From Combretum micranthum (lineage: Eukaryota > Streptophyta > Magnoliopsida > Myrtales > Combretaceae): a stretch of 64,000 nucleotides of DNA. The notes under the pieces are model-generated. The model saw only the letters and a program-made list of their open reading frames with translations, did not search any database and was not told where the DNA came from. The first letter of the stretch is position 1. Each line of letters begins with the position of its first letter. The translations under genes were made by a program, and so were the position numbers. Positions 11,259 to 21,784 of the stretch are shown piece by piece. Location: contig JAMXBD010001369.1 in the NCBI GenBank assembly GCA_024138025.1, forward strand, positions 62,001-126,000, read 5' to 3'.

Positions 11259-11561
11259 TTACGTGCAAACTTCTGGGTGAGCAACAAGATACTTCTTGTA
11301 TGGAAGGGTTATTGCAACTGGCTGATCACATGCGATAGCATGTAGCGGTCGACCTGAGAGAAGTTCTGAACTGATGACACTATAGGATGTCATGGAGAGA
11401 GGCGTGGGAGGAGAAACAGGCAAACCCGGTTTCTTGAGTGCACAAGTGTGACAAAAGATCAAATCAAGTAGACTCGATCTTTCTTGACTTATTCTTGATA
11501 GAATAGATGCTTTGATCTTTCTTGGAGATGTTTTGGCAGAGTATCTGCAGAATGCTCCCAA
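11259..11561 (-). CDS. unrecognised 100-residue ORF downstream of promoter-like motifs
   Basis: The ORF starts MGAFCRYSAKTSPRKIK and ends KKYLVAHPEVCT. It has a basic, Ser-rich N-terminus and a Pro-rich middle (LPVSPPTPLSM); there is no obvious signal peptide or transmembrane helix and no domain I can name. A TATA-like element lies only about 20 nt upstream of this ATG, so transcription would normally start at or after it and a later Met (MTSYSVISSE) might be the real start. A 10-bp inverted repeat (11549-11558 with 11571-11580) spans the region just upstream of and over the ATG. It is a candidate first exon of an unknown gene; chance is also possible. Confidence 0.25.
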   Translation of the reverse strand: MGAFCRYSAKTSPRKIKASILSRISQERSSLLDLIFCHTCALKKPGLPVSPPTPLSMTSYSVISSELLSGRPLHAIACDQPVAITLPYKKYLVAHPEVCT

Positions 11562-11578
11562 ATGAGAGGAGGAGCATT

Positions 11579-11591
11579 CTATTTATAAATG
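11579..11591 (-). promoter_or_regulatory. TATA-like element, minus strand
   Basis: CATTTATAAATAG on the minus strand, with GGGCC/AAGCCCA-type motifs 130-490 bp further upstream. The arrangement resembles a plant core promoter driving transcription leftwards into 11561-11259. Evidence is motif-level only. Confidence 0.35.
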
Positions 11592-12141
11592 TTAGGGGCT
11601 AGCGGTAGCCGTTAGATGAAGGTTGAGATGAAGCATTGCTTGCAACCATTGGACCTCTTTCATGAATTCGATAGCCAGAATCCATCTCTTCTTTTATGTA
11701 TGTGGGTCTGGGCTTTGGATATGGGCCTGGAATAGAATGGGGGCTTTTATAATAAAAATACAGTTCATTTTCTTATTAAAATAACCCATCTTTAATATAA
11801 AATAGAAATAGGCTCATTTTATTTCAATAAGCCCTATATTAGTCAAACAAAGCCCAAATTAACCCATGAAGATATTTTTGGAGTCTACTTTTCACGCACG
11901 AGAAATCCGAATAAGGCCAAGAGTGGAATAAACCGATCCAACGATCCCTGTTCCGAGCCTATCAAGCTAAATCTCCCTACGACATCCTTTATTGGACTTG
12001 GTCTTCTAAGCCCTATCATTAGCCCAAAAGATTAGCCCGTAGCAATAAATTTGGCCAAAAGCCCAATTACCAAAATGATCCTCTACACTCTTCAATAGCT
12101 TTGAAAAGTCCTAGGGCCTTTTCTTTACCCTTCTTCACCTC

Positions 12142-12459
12142 CAAACTCCTTGTAGGTGAATCGTTTGAGAGATAAACCTCACATGAAACAGCCTTGCCCA
12201 AAAAATCCTTAGGTATATTCTTACTTTTTAGCATCATCCTCGCCATGTTAAGAATTGTCCTATTCTTTCTCTCTACAACCCCATTTTGTTGTGGTGCTCT
12301 TGGGACCATCATAGGACATTAAATACCATTTTCCTCACAAAAGACCTTGAATTCATTAGAAGTGAACTCTCCACCTCTATCGGTTCTTAGAGCTTTAATT
12401 TGGTATCTACTTTCCTTTTCAACAAGAAGTTTGAATTTTTTAAATGTCTCAAAAACTTC
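12142..12459 (-). pseudogene. copia integrase core fragment
   Basis: On the minus strand the sequence resumes after the solo LTR with [24 protein letters not shown] and PQQNGVVERKNRT, and ends SNDSPTRSL at the inverted-repeat boundary. The frame then runs into unrelated sequence (EVKKGKEKALGLFKAIEE) before a stop at 12067. Asp and Glu of the catalytic triad are present in this part. Confidence 0.88.
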
Positions 12460-13157
12460 TGTAAATCCTTGAAATTTTGGTTTCAAATTAAAGCTTAAAC
12501 CCTAATTAGAAGTCAACCAGATTTCTAAAGTCAACAAAACCCTAGTTTAACGTAACCGTTTAAATCCGGCATCACCATTTAAGAAACCCTAAGAGAATAA
12601 GAAAGAGATTAGTGAGTAGAATAGTTCTTAATTACCTAAGGTAGCTTAAAAAGTCAGTTTAGTAAAACCGAAACCCATTTTGAACTCGATCGGACACAGT
12701 TCTTAAAAAACGTGTTCCAGGGCTTGGAATAGTAAAAATATTCCGAATATACCGTTAAACTCGTAAAAATATAAGATTTCTAAAAAATATCAATTTCGTA
12801 AATTTTCAGTAGCTAAAAATAACAGATATCGCATTTATACGCGTATTTTCTTACTACCGCTACTTAATTTGTCATGTCTACTTTACATTATACTATTTAC
12901 CACTATTCTACACTATTCACCTATCTTTACTTTTTCTTACAAGCTACTCTTACTACCTATACCTCTATTTCTTACACATTTTCTTTTCCAATACAACTTC
13001 ACATCTCTCATTTACTTTGATTAACAAAATAACAAAAAAAAAAAAAAATTCTCCTCCCCCATTACCCCTCACTGTGCGCCGGCCACCCCCTTTCCCTCTT
13101 CCAATTTGTTTTATTTTTACTTTATTTAATTAACACAATTTATCTCACCCATTTTCC

Positions 13158-13165
13158 TATAAATA
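13158..13165 (+). promoter_or_regulatory. LTR TATA box, family A
   Basis: TATAAATA in CCTATAAATACCCCC, followed by a pyrimidine-rich leader of about 95 nt to the donor at 13286. Equivalent boxes occur in the other LTRs. Confidence 0.6.
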
Positions 13166-13285
13166 CCCCCTCATACTTCCACTTCTTTCACACCTCTTCT
13201 ACACTAAAGTTACTATACTAAAATCTCTCTCAAAATTCTATAAGAATTTCCTCTCAAGAAGTTCTCTCTAGTTTAGCTTCTTTAG

Positions 13286-14668
13286 GTAAATTTTCTCCAA
13301 GTTTTCTTTGTGTTCATCTACTTAGTATGAGCTTAGTGTGTGTTTTCTAAAACCATGAAGGTTAAGAAAGCAACAATAGGTTCATACTTTGTTTTTGTTC
13401 ATAATCTAAATCCTTTATGTTTCTTTTATGTTCATAACTATCTACTATATCTATATAGCTATATACATTATTTAGAGCATATAAGCTCATTGTCTTGCAA
13501 TTTATTTGCTTTCCTTGCAAATTTATTTATTTCCTTGCAATTTATTTACTTTCATGTTATTTTAAGACTAGTCTTTCTAGTCTTAGACTTGTCCTCATCA
13601 AGTCAAAACATTTTTCTTTTTCTTTTGGGACTAGTCATTTCTTAGTCCCGGGATATCTTGAACAGCTAAGGTTCCAATACTTGATTTATTTTCTTATTAG
13701 CTTATTCTTTCAAGTTATTATGTTTTTTTATGTTTTCATAACTTTATGATTCATATTCATGCATGAACATAATGGTTTTGTCTCAACAAAATAAATGAAG
13801 AAATGTTTTCTTAAAATAAAGATTCCTTTCTAGAAATAAAAGTAGGATGTTAATGTTTTTCTAAGAAAAAAAAAAAACTAAGAAGTTATCTTAACAAACT
13901 TAGAGGAGTTCATAAGGAATTTTATATACATACATGACAAAGAAAAGACTTTTTGAAGTAAACAAAGATTTTACAACAATTTCACTTTTTCTTATGATAG
14001 AGATTCTTTTCATTAAAATAAAATGATCTCAAGAAATCAAGAAATTATTTTTTCTAAATATAGAAGTGTTATTACTTTAAAAAAAAATGTTGGAAGCTAA
14101 GTTTAGGAAATCATTCCTTAGGAATTTAAGGAGATTAAGAAAATAAAATTTAGGAAAAAAAAAGAAATATTCATTATAAATAACGTAAGATGATTTCAAA
14201 GCAAAAGGAATATTCCAAAAGTTCTCAAGTTTCAAAATCTTTAAAGACTTTACTTTTTCATAAATTAAGACAACTTCATTTACTTCATACATTTGTTATG
14301 AGTCAATAAATATATGAATATACTTTCCAAAGGTTTTACAAGCTATTATATTACCTATCTCTTCAAATGAGCTTTGGATAAAAGAAGGAAAAACAAGTTT
14401 ACAAAAATTCGTGGTGAATCTTTCCACCACTTTTTCGAAACCCAAATGACTTAATTTGATGAAAATAAGTTTAGAAATAGATAGATCTTTTCGAATAGGT
14501 AGAAAACGGTATATTATATGCGAAATTCCGAGTTAAAATAAGCAAGTTATGACCATTTTAAGTTGGAATTTCCTCTTATACGATTTTACCGCGATTTTAA
14601 GAAAGTTTAAGATCTTCAAGAATAGAAACTTCATGAAAGACTCATTTTGGGTATTTCATCTTGTTTAG
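13286..14668 (+). other. predicted intron inside family A LTR (1383 nt)
   Basis: Begins GTAAAT after CTTCTTTAG and ends TTGTTTAG before the micro-exon. Length is nearly the same in the sister LTR (7391 down to 6016, 1376 nt). Corresponding predicted introns are 1716 nt (family B, 30082-31797), 1473 nt (family C, 50938-52410) and 1845 nt (family D, 60112 down to 58268). Confidence 0.45.
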
Positions 14669-14731
14669 GTGGAGAAGGACCTGAGATCACTTTTTCGGAG
14701 GATTACTTCGATTAGGATCTACCGATATGGA
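14669..14731 (+). other. predicted LTR micro-exon, family A (63 nt)
   Basis: Acceptor TTGTTTAG|G, donor A|GTGAGT. A short frame ends F-S-E-D-Y-F-D-stop (stop TAG at 14713-14715). ATGGA lies immediately before the donor. The frame relationship is kept downstream of the acceptor but not in the pyrimidine tract upstream, where one-base length differences occur between families; this fits an exon boundary here. Confidence 0.5.
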
Positions 14732-15750
14732 GTGAGTTATTCCTTTTACTAAGTTACATTTCCTTGTTTTGTGCTTGTAAGTAGTAGTACTAGAAATTAA
14801 AAAAAAAATAAATAAATAATTGTTCTGTGACTTGGAATTATGATTGAGCAAATATGAGTTAAGAATATCGAAAGATTGTTTGATATATAAATTGTGATTC
14901 TTGTATGGATAGGATGGGAATTGTGTTGATCACCTTCAACTTGAACTAAACATTAGTTGGTTAAATTATATTGAAATCAATTCGTGCACATCATACTTAT
15001 GAGTCACATTTGTTTCACTACTATTCTTCCTGTGGGGAAACGAGGAAAAGATAGTGGTGGCTGATAGGAGTCGGAAGTCTACAAGGCAAGTAGGAGCCGG
15101 TAAATCTGCAAATATTGATGATCGTATGGGCCCATAACCTCCCAACCCTCGACATGGAGGGCGTAAAATCCATGCTACACTTGATTTCCGGTTAATCATG
15201 TATATTTTGTTTGATCATATGATTGATGCATTCTCATATGTTTGATTTAAAATACTTGTATGAATTATGGAAATGTCTTATAAATGGAATTATCTCACTG
15301 AGCTAGTTTTGCTTACCCTTATAGCTTTTTGTTAAAGTACGATTACCTTTGGTTGGCCCCAAGGAGCCTCGTATGTCAGGTACGAGTTTAAGCTACTAGG
15401 AGTTTTTGGGAGATGCTTTATGTATTTAAGTTTTAAATATAGGCTTCTAGGAAAATCTCTATAATAGGCTTATGTTGTAGTTGTTATTATTTTGGAAAGA
15501 CTTCTAAAGCGGGGGAATGCCCCTAAGATGATGTAAAGACATTATTATGGAAATCTTATGTTTCATTATATAAGTTCTTGCTTGCTTTTATTATCTACTT
15601 AAATGTAATACCCCTATGAGTCTTCTACTATCTTGGAAGTACGCCTTGCATGTGATATCGAAGCTCCTGCATGACTAAGGTTGTCATTCATTAGCTTTAA
15701 TATTATATGCGGCGAACTGCCACGTTTAAGGTACCCTTTAGGGCATGACA

Positions 15751-17482
15751 ACTTCACTCTCGTTCTTTGAAAAATAAACCCATGTCTTCCTTGTGTAATC
15801 ATTGATGAAGAGCACAAAATATGAACTCTTACCAAAAGATTTTGGCTTGATAGGACCACACACATATGCATGCACAAGTCGTAAAGACTTAGTTGCTTGC
15901 GAAAGTGACAACTTTGGAAAGCTCTTTCTTGCATGTTTTCTGAGTAGACATGCCTCACATAATTGATTTGGGTGATTGATTTTGGGAACTCCTTTCACCA
16001 TATTCTTTTCTCCTAGCATTTTAAGCCCTTTAAAGTTGAGGTGCCCAAATCTCATGTGCCAAATCCATCAAGGATCCTTGACACAAGCTTGTAAACACTT
16101 CGCTTCCACTGTTTTCACATTTAACATGAACATTCAGCTCTTTGTCATGGCAACTTTAGCAATAAGTCTATCATCCCAATCTCGAAGCCACAAATAATTG
16201 TTCTCCATCTTCACTTTGTGTCCGCTCTCTAACAGTTGTCTAATGCTCAAAATATTCCTCTTCATTTTGGAGATGTAGTAGACATTATGGAGAATTTTAT
16301 GGTCTGCATCCTTTGTGGCATAAATTATTGAGCCTTTTCCCTTAATCTCCACCTTTTTATCATCTCCAAAACGAATATTCCCAGACACTTTTGTATCCAA
16401 CTCCACAAATTTGCTTCTATCTTCTATCATGTGGTTGCTTGCACCATTGTCAAGATACCACGTGACATCTTTTTCTACAGAGCCTTCTTTTTGAGAAAAT
16501 AAAAGAGTATCACCTTCTACCTCCTTATGCTCAATAAAGTTCATCTCTTCATCGCAACTCTTAGTTTGACATTCCCAAGAATAGTGACCGTTCTTCCCAC
16601 ATGCATAGCACTCTACTTGGCTTTTATCATTTCTCTAATTATTATTTCTCCTTCGTCTACCTCTTTGGCAACTCCTATTTCCACCTTCGTGAAATAAATG
16701 TCGCTTGCCTTTTCCTTGACCATGACCATCTCCTCTCTTTTGGCTGCGACCATGGCCTCGTCCACAACCTTGGCCTCTACTACGACCTCGACCTCTTCCT
16801 CCTTTGTCATTTCCCTTAGGATTAAAGGAAATTTTGTTTGCAAAACTTGCTCCACCGGTTCTTGTTGGGTCCTCTTCAGTCTTTCTTCATGGGCTAGCAA
16901 CGATCTATATAACTCGTCGATAGTCATGGACTCTATGTCCTTTGATTCTTCAATCGCCACCACCACATCATTAAATTTCGCATTGAGAAAGCGCAAAATC
17001 TTCTCTACTACTCTTACATCTTCCATCATTTCACTAAGCCACTTCATTTGATTCACAACTGCCAATACTTGAGTAAAATAATTTGCTACATACTCATTCT
17101 CATTCATCGAAATCGACTTAAACTCAGCCTTTAGAGTTTGGAGTTGCACCTTCTTCACCCTATCAACTTTAACCACGAAATTCTTTAGAATTTCCCATGC
17201 ATCCTTGGCTCTTGTCGCATTGGCTATCTTCTTGAACATGTCATCATCTAACCCTTAATGAATAATTAGGAGTACACTTTGATCTCTCTTCTTTGCTCGC
17301 TGTCAAGCTTCTAGTTCGGCCACGGTTGTAGTATTCTCGTCTATAGGATCTTCATATCCCTTCTCGACAATGTCCCATTAGCCATGAGACCCAATTATGG
17401 CTTTCATACGTAGCACCCATCGGTCATAGTTAGTTTTGGTTAGTTGTGGGTATTGGAAGGCGATATCAGTTTTGGTGATCAT
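15751..17482 (-). pseudogene. copia gag, protease and integrase N-terminus (broken)
   Basis: The minus-strand frame starts at 17482 with MITKTDIAFQYPQLTKTNYD (DUF4219-like start of copia gag), has three in-frame stops, then an open run 17239-16613 carrying the UBN2 gag domain (AKDAWEILKNF, KKVQLQTLKAEF, DELYRSLLAHEERL) and a basic nucleocapsid region. The zinc knuckle CYACGKNGHYSWEC is intact here (about 16569-16610). The open run 16544-16134 holds the protease with WYLDNGASNHM and the following strand region to about LRDWDDRLIAK. The run 16055-15738 is pre-integrase with MRFGHLN, CEACLLRKHARKSF and HAYVCGPI, where the first catalytic Asp is replaced by Tyr as in the plus copy. This is the better-preserved of the two gag regions. 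Confidence 0.9.
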
Positions 17483-17880
17483 TTTAACAAAGCTCTGATA
17501 CCAATTGTTAGGGATTTGGAGTATGCCTTCAATGGGGAGAAATTCAATGAGCTTTGTGAAGGATAACACAATCGGACTTTGACACCATTTATAACCCAAA
17601 ACCTTAAGTCAATGATTTTCTTTTATAAACTCTTCACACAAGTCCCATATGTCCCATGTGGGATTCTCACACTTGCACCCTAACAATCTCTCCCTCCAGT
17701 GTGAGTCTCCGCAATGGGGTAGGCCATACTCCCCCTTAACAAGAGCTTGTCAAACTGACTCTACTAAAGCCGTTTTATAAGTGGTCCTATCTACTCACCA
17801 TGGGTTCCATAAACGAGTCATATCATAAAGCTTTTCTTTCCACATGGTAGGCCAACCATGGAAGATATCTAGCTGGACCA

Positions 17881-17896
17881 TTGGCTTTGATACCAA
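17881..17896 (-). other. copia primer-binding site (initiator Met tRNA)
   Basis: The minus strand reads TTGGTATCAAAGCCAA just inside the 5' LTR, matching the usual plant iMet tRNA-primed sequence TGGTATCAGAGCC apart from one base. Confidence 0.8.
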
Positions 17897-17898
17897 TT

Positions 17899-18323
17899 TG
17901 TTGGAAGCTATGGTGGGTTACGAATATGGAATCTTAATATAAATGAAGAAGAGCGAAGAAAGGGACAACTTAGAAGTTTTTTTTTTGATATTTTCTCTTA
18001 ATATTCATCTGCATATCAACTTATTACAAGTCTTTTTATAGGCCTAAACATCAACTAATGACCATAAAAAAAACATACATAAAAGTATAATTCTAAACAT
18101 CAGGCATTAATTTTTTTCAACTGTAATAAAACAGCAATAACTCTCTCTAAAAAATTTCAATGAACTTGTAACTTACACTATTTAAAATTAACTTAATAAG
18201 CTTTAAATCCATATTTAATTCAACAAAAATGGCATCCTTTGCCTTCCCAAAACTCCACTTACAAGTTTATATCCATTGCTGAAGACGAGAAGTCAAGTTT
18301 AATTAATTTTTGAAAAATTCTCA
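17899..18323 (-). repeat. copia 5' LTR (425 bp), minus orientation
   Basis: On the minus strand it runs TGAGAATTTTTC...CATAGCTTCCAACA with proper TG...CA ends, followed by the primer-binding site. Homologous to 10536-10965. The flanking base string ATATT (18324-18328) is the candidate target duplication; its partner is lost because the other end of this copy is truncated. Confidence 0.88.
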
Positions 18324-20069
18324 ATATTGTCAAATATCAATACAGTTACCTCAAGATTATGTGGTAAACAATGGACTTTATAGCTGTAATTAATGGTGGA
18401 AGATGAAAGTCTTCGGATCTTGATTTTCAGTTTAATTTCCTTTAATTTGATTTATACAAAATATTAATCTATTTAATATAAATCCTAGACTAAGAATCAA
18501 AGCAAACTTCAAGTTTTGAAAAAATGTTTTGAAGTCACCATCTGATCAAAGCAAAATAAATAAATTAAGAAGGATATGTAAGTTCGTCCTAATTTTGCTA
18601 TTGATTGTGAAAAATTGCTTCAAGAAAACAACCAAAATTGCATAAGTCTGGGGCTATCATATTAAAACCTAATGATTGCCACCCTAAACTTTCCAATTAT
18701 AGATTGATCCCTAAATATGCTAAAAGATATTCCTATGAAAATATATATATATATATATTACAAAATATTCACTTTCCTATTTTATCATAATTTACAAAAT
18801 TGTTATATTAAGATCTACACATGGGTCAAGTATATCAAATATTACAAAAAAAGGCAGTTAACATTCACATGAAATAGCATCTACACCAAATTTATGATTT
18901 TTTTTTCTTTTTTAGAGTTGCCCGTTAGGTGCCTATGTACCACTATTCAGGATTAGATATTACATACTTCTTTTAAAAGAAAATTTTAGTTTGTCAGTTA
19001 ATTTTAATTTTGAAATTCTGGACACTTTGAATTCATTAAATTTTACCAATTTTTCAAAAGTTGACTTTTTCTTATATGAACCATAAATCTATCAATTTGG
19101 ATTTTGCAATTTTATGAAAACTATTTTTTCTAAGTGACAAAACAAAGTTTTGAGCAAGCATTATCATATGCCCAATCATCTATATCAATTCATCCTACAT
19201 GTTATCAAGAATGAAATTACTCTAAAGAATATCAATGTTCAACATGTTAATTTAGAAAAACAAAAATATCATGGCACAATTAATACTCATATATTTCATT
19301 ACTCCAAATATTATTAAAATCACAATCACATTATCACAAGCAATATTGTGACAAGATCTCAAATTGATAACACATATATACCATAATACACATTATGGTA
19401 AAATAAAATATCCACAAATTGCCATATTATCAAAACTAAGATTATTATTATATTATAACATCATCTCATATAGAGGAAGATAAAATCATGGCATAATGGA
19501 AGATTCAATGACTATTTCAAGCTATTGATGGTAGATTTTCGACACATCCTCACTAGGCTAAGGCCTAGGAGGGAAAGGGATCCATGTCGCAAGCTTAGTA
19601 GGGAGCCTACTCTAGGAAGAGCTCACAAGATGAATTACTCCGTCAAGCAGATGGCAAATACGTGCTTGACTTGGACATGCTAGAGGTCGAAGTCACGAAC
19701 CCAAATAGATTGCGACCTCCCACCTTAGGATGTGAACCACAACATCTTGACACCTTACGCCAATCTAGCCACACTTTACACCTAACATCTTTCTACCAAG
19801 CCATAGAAGCAGGCATGATTCATGCCTGACATTGTAGCATTTGATAGTTTAAGCTAGTTGGTGATCCAACAAGAGTCTATCACATGTAAAGGATGTTCCT
19901 CAAACCCCTTAAAAGCTCGTCGTGGCCAGCTTCGTCTAGGTTTAACCTCCTCATACGTAAGTAAGTCAACTAAATGTTCAAAAATATACAACCTTATCAA
20001 TTCTTAGTGGTTTTTTCCTCTCTCTAGGTGAAACCATAGACTAACTTAAGCATCAGAGTAGCCATACTG
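18324..20069. other. unrecognised sequence left of the CACTA element
   Basis: No coding domain seen. 18324-19500 is very AT-rich with a short TA run near 18742. 19507-19990 is distinctly less AT-rich and reads as unique or as an LTR body. The sequence continues at 56895 once the CACTA element is removed (CATACTG|GATAAAACC), so 18324-20069 and 56898-57163 were one locus. Possibly an old LTR; I could not find its ends. Confidence 0.5.
20067..20069. repeat. CACTA target-site duplication CTG, left
   Basis: CTG precedes the terminal CACTACTACAAA; CTG follows the other end at 56895-56897. A 3-bp duplication is the standard size for CACTA elements. The right terminus appears to have lost its last base. 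Confidence 0.75.
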
Positions 20070-20345
20070 CACTACTACAAATTATGAATATGGCAACAAA
20101 CTCTTTTCCAACTACTTTAATTTTATGGGCTAAATATAACTTTTTGGGATGAAATTTTAAAACCTTGTTGGCAAAATAATATTGGGCCATTTGATAATAA
20201 TAATTTTTTTACCTAACAACTAATTATGTTGGCCCAATAATAGCGGGATTCTTCCCACCTCGTTAATTACTTAATAATGGAACTTTTTTTTTATCCTCCC
20301 AACAAAAGAGCTATTAGAAAAATATATCTTTATTTGTTGGGCAGT
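20070..20345. repeat. CACTA left terminal inverted repeat and subterminal repeats
   Basis: Terminal CACTACTACAAA, then repeated short motifs in both orientations (TTGGCAAAAT, TTGGCCCAATAATAG, CCCAACAAAAG, TTGTTGGGCAG). In this superfamily such repeats are the binding sites for the element-encoded TNPA-type protein. Confidence 0.8.
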
Positions 20346-21784
20346 GGTTAATTTTTCCTAAATTATAGCCCTAGTTTGTCATTCACATTCCTCTTCTTCC
20401 TCCCTATCTCCGAATCTTTCTCACTGAACCTCCCTATTTGTCAACGTAGTCATGATGGGTCTCACAACCATCACTTGTCCTAACAATCATTTGGCTCTCT
20501 GCATGCAAGGAAAGGTATCGATTTCTTTTCCCATTCATAGCAATATTGAATTTTGTGTTCAATTGAGCTTTTGATTCTAATTAGTTATTATATAACAAGC
20601 CTTCTATGTATTGATTGTGGCACAAACCAACTTTTCCACCGGTGAGTTTTAAATCATATCTTTCTTAGTTTTTTTTTTCTTTTTCTTTTTTTTTTTCCTT
20701 TTTCTCTTCCTATAAACACAATGATATTGGAAAAGAGCTTATGAATGTCATTGTTTTAATGTTGGTTTATTTTTTCTTATTTCATTTTTTTCTGGTCATG
20801 GATGAATTTCATGCTGGTTCTAGGCCTTTATTAATTTATATTGGCAAACTTTGCTAAATAACACTTGCTTATAGAGAAGTCTGAGTGTTTGATGAACCCA
20901 TTTAAGTAATGGGAGAGTGCTAATGTGGAATATTGTATTGTGATAAACGACTGTGGTGGGATAGAGGTATTTTTGGAGGCCTGTCTCTGTCTTTTTTTTG
21001 TTTTGCCCCCCTTGATCTATACATTCGATAAATCATTACATGCATCACTATCAGATTTGAAATTGTTTTATATATCCTTAAACATTGCTTTTATTAATTT
21101 TTAATTTATACGTCATCATCATCATGCCTTGTATATTGAATCTATACTAATACACTCTGGTACATAATGGTACAATGTCCATTCTAGTTCTAGAGACTCT
21201 GTCCTCTGTATCTATGTTAAAAGGTTTGACATAGTTAGCTTATGTATCACATACAAAATATAATTTTCTATACAAATGACTCCAAGAAATTTGGAGTCGT
21301 TTCACTCCTATTCAATTTCAAAACTCTTGATCTATACGGTGACTCTAGAATCTTTTGAGTTATTTGTTTATTTCATGGTAGTTTTAAGTGAAATCTCTTC
21401 CTTTTGTTATGTTCTCATTTCAAGTAGAATTTCTTTGAGCTTAGGAAGCTCTAACTTTCTTGAAAGTTGAGGAAACTGCTATGAAGCTTTTATGCCTATT
21501 CGTATCAACAAGAGTTTCTTGTGTACTTTTTTTTACTCTTTTTGCAAAGGGGAAAATATGATTATGTTTCAATATGTGAGCACGGTATTATGGTGATATA
21601 GTCTTGTATTTTTCTATTTTTTTAAGACGTATGAATTTCATGCTATTTGATGGAATAGGATATCAAATTATTGAGCCATGGTCTCTTGAACTAGTCATAG
21701 CCTACCTTTAACATCTTGTGATAGCTGTTTTTATTTGTGGGAATGGGTGTTCAAAAAGAATGAATAGGTTATGGTTGATGTTGT
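20346..21784. other. CACTA 5' region, no gene recognised
   Basis: AT-rich, pyrimidine-rich sequence between the left terminus and the captured kinase fragment. The 64-codon ORF at 21276-21470 has no recognisable features. It could contain promoter or leader sequence of the element. Confidence 0.5.

Larger units (their letters stand above)
10966..12141. other. spacer between inverted copia copies, origin unknown
   Basis: About 1.2 kb with no transposon domain that I recognise. It is less AT-rich than its surroundings, especially 11330-11640. The minus strand has a 100-codon ORF at 11259-11561, a TATA-like CATTTATAAATAG (11579-11591) and several plant site-II/UP1-type motifs upstream (TGGGCC near 11722, AAGCCCA near 11851 and 12059). 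Together these resemble the promoter and 5' end of a gene read leftwards. It may be a remnant of host sequence or part of another repeat. Confidence 0.5.
12460..15750 (+). repeat. solo LTR, family A (Ty3/gypsy type), 3291 bp, plus orientation
   Basis: Runs from TGTAAATCC to GGGCATGACA with ACTTC at 12455-12459 and 15751-15755. It is the mirror copy of 4930-8218. Features: TATAAATA at 13158-13165, a leader ending AG|GTAAAT (donor 13286), an inverted repeat at 13564-13583, a hairpin at 13627-13652, the 20-nt block at 14544-14563 and a micro-exon at 14669-14731. No internal element sequence is present. The ORFs at 13340-13645 and 13495-13749 lie in the presumed LTR intron and look spurious. Confidence 0.93.
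12142..18323 (-). mobile_element. Ty1/copia retrotransposon, 3' truncated, minus-strand copy
   Basis: This is the inverted counterpart of 3815-10965. On the minus strand it has a 5' LTR (17899-18323), a primer-binding site complementary to initiator Met tRNA, gag, protease and integrase. It then stops inside the integrase at 12142, just after SPTRSL. It is interrupted by a solo LTR at 12460-15750 in exactly the same codon as the plus copy. The homologous arms are 3815-8536 and 12142-16860. RT and RNase H are absent. Confidence 0.9.

Noticed and set aside
16698..17051. 117-residue plus-strand ORF
   Set aside because: Antisense shadow of the copia gag at 17239-16613.
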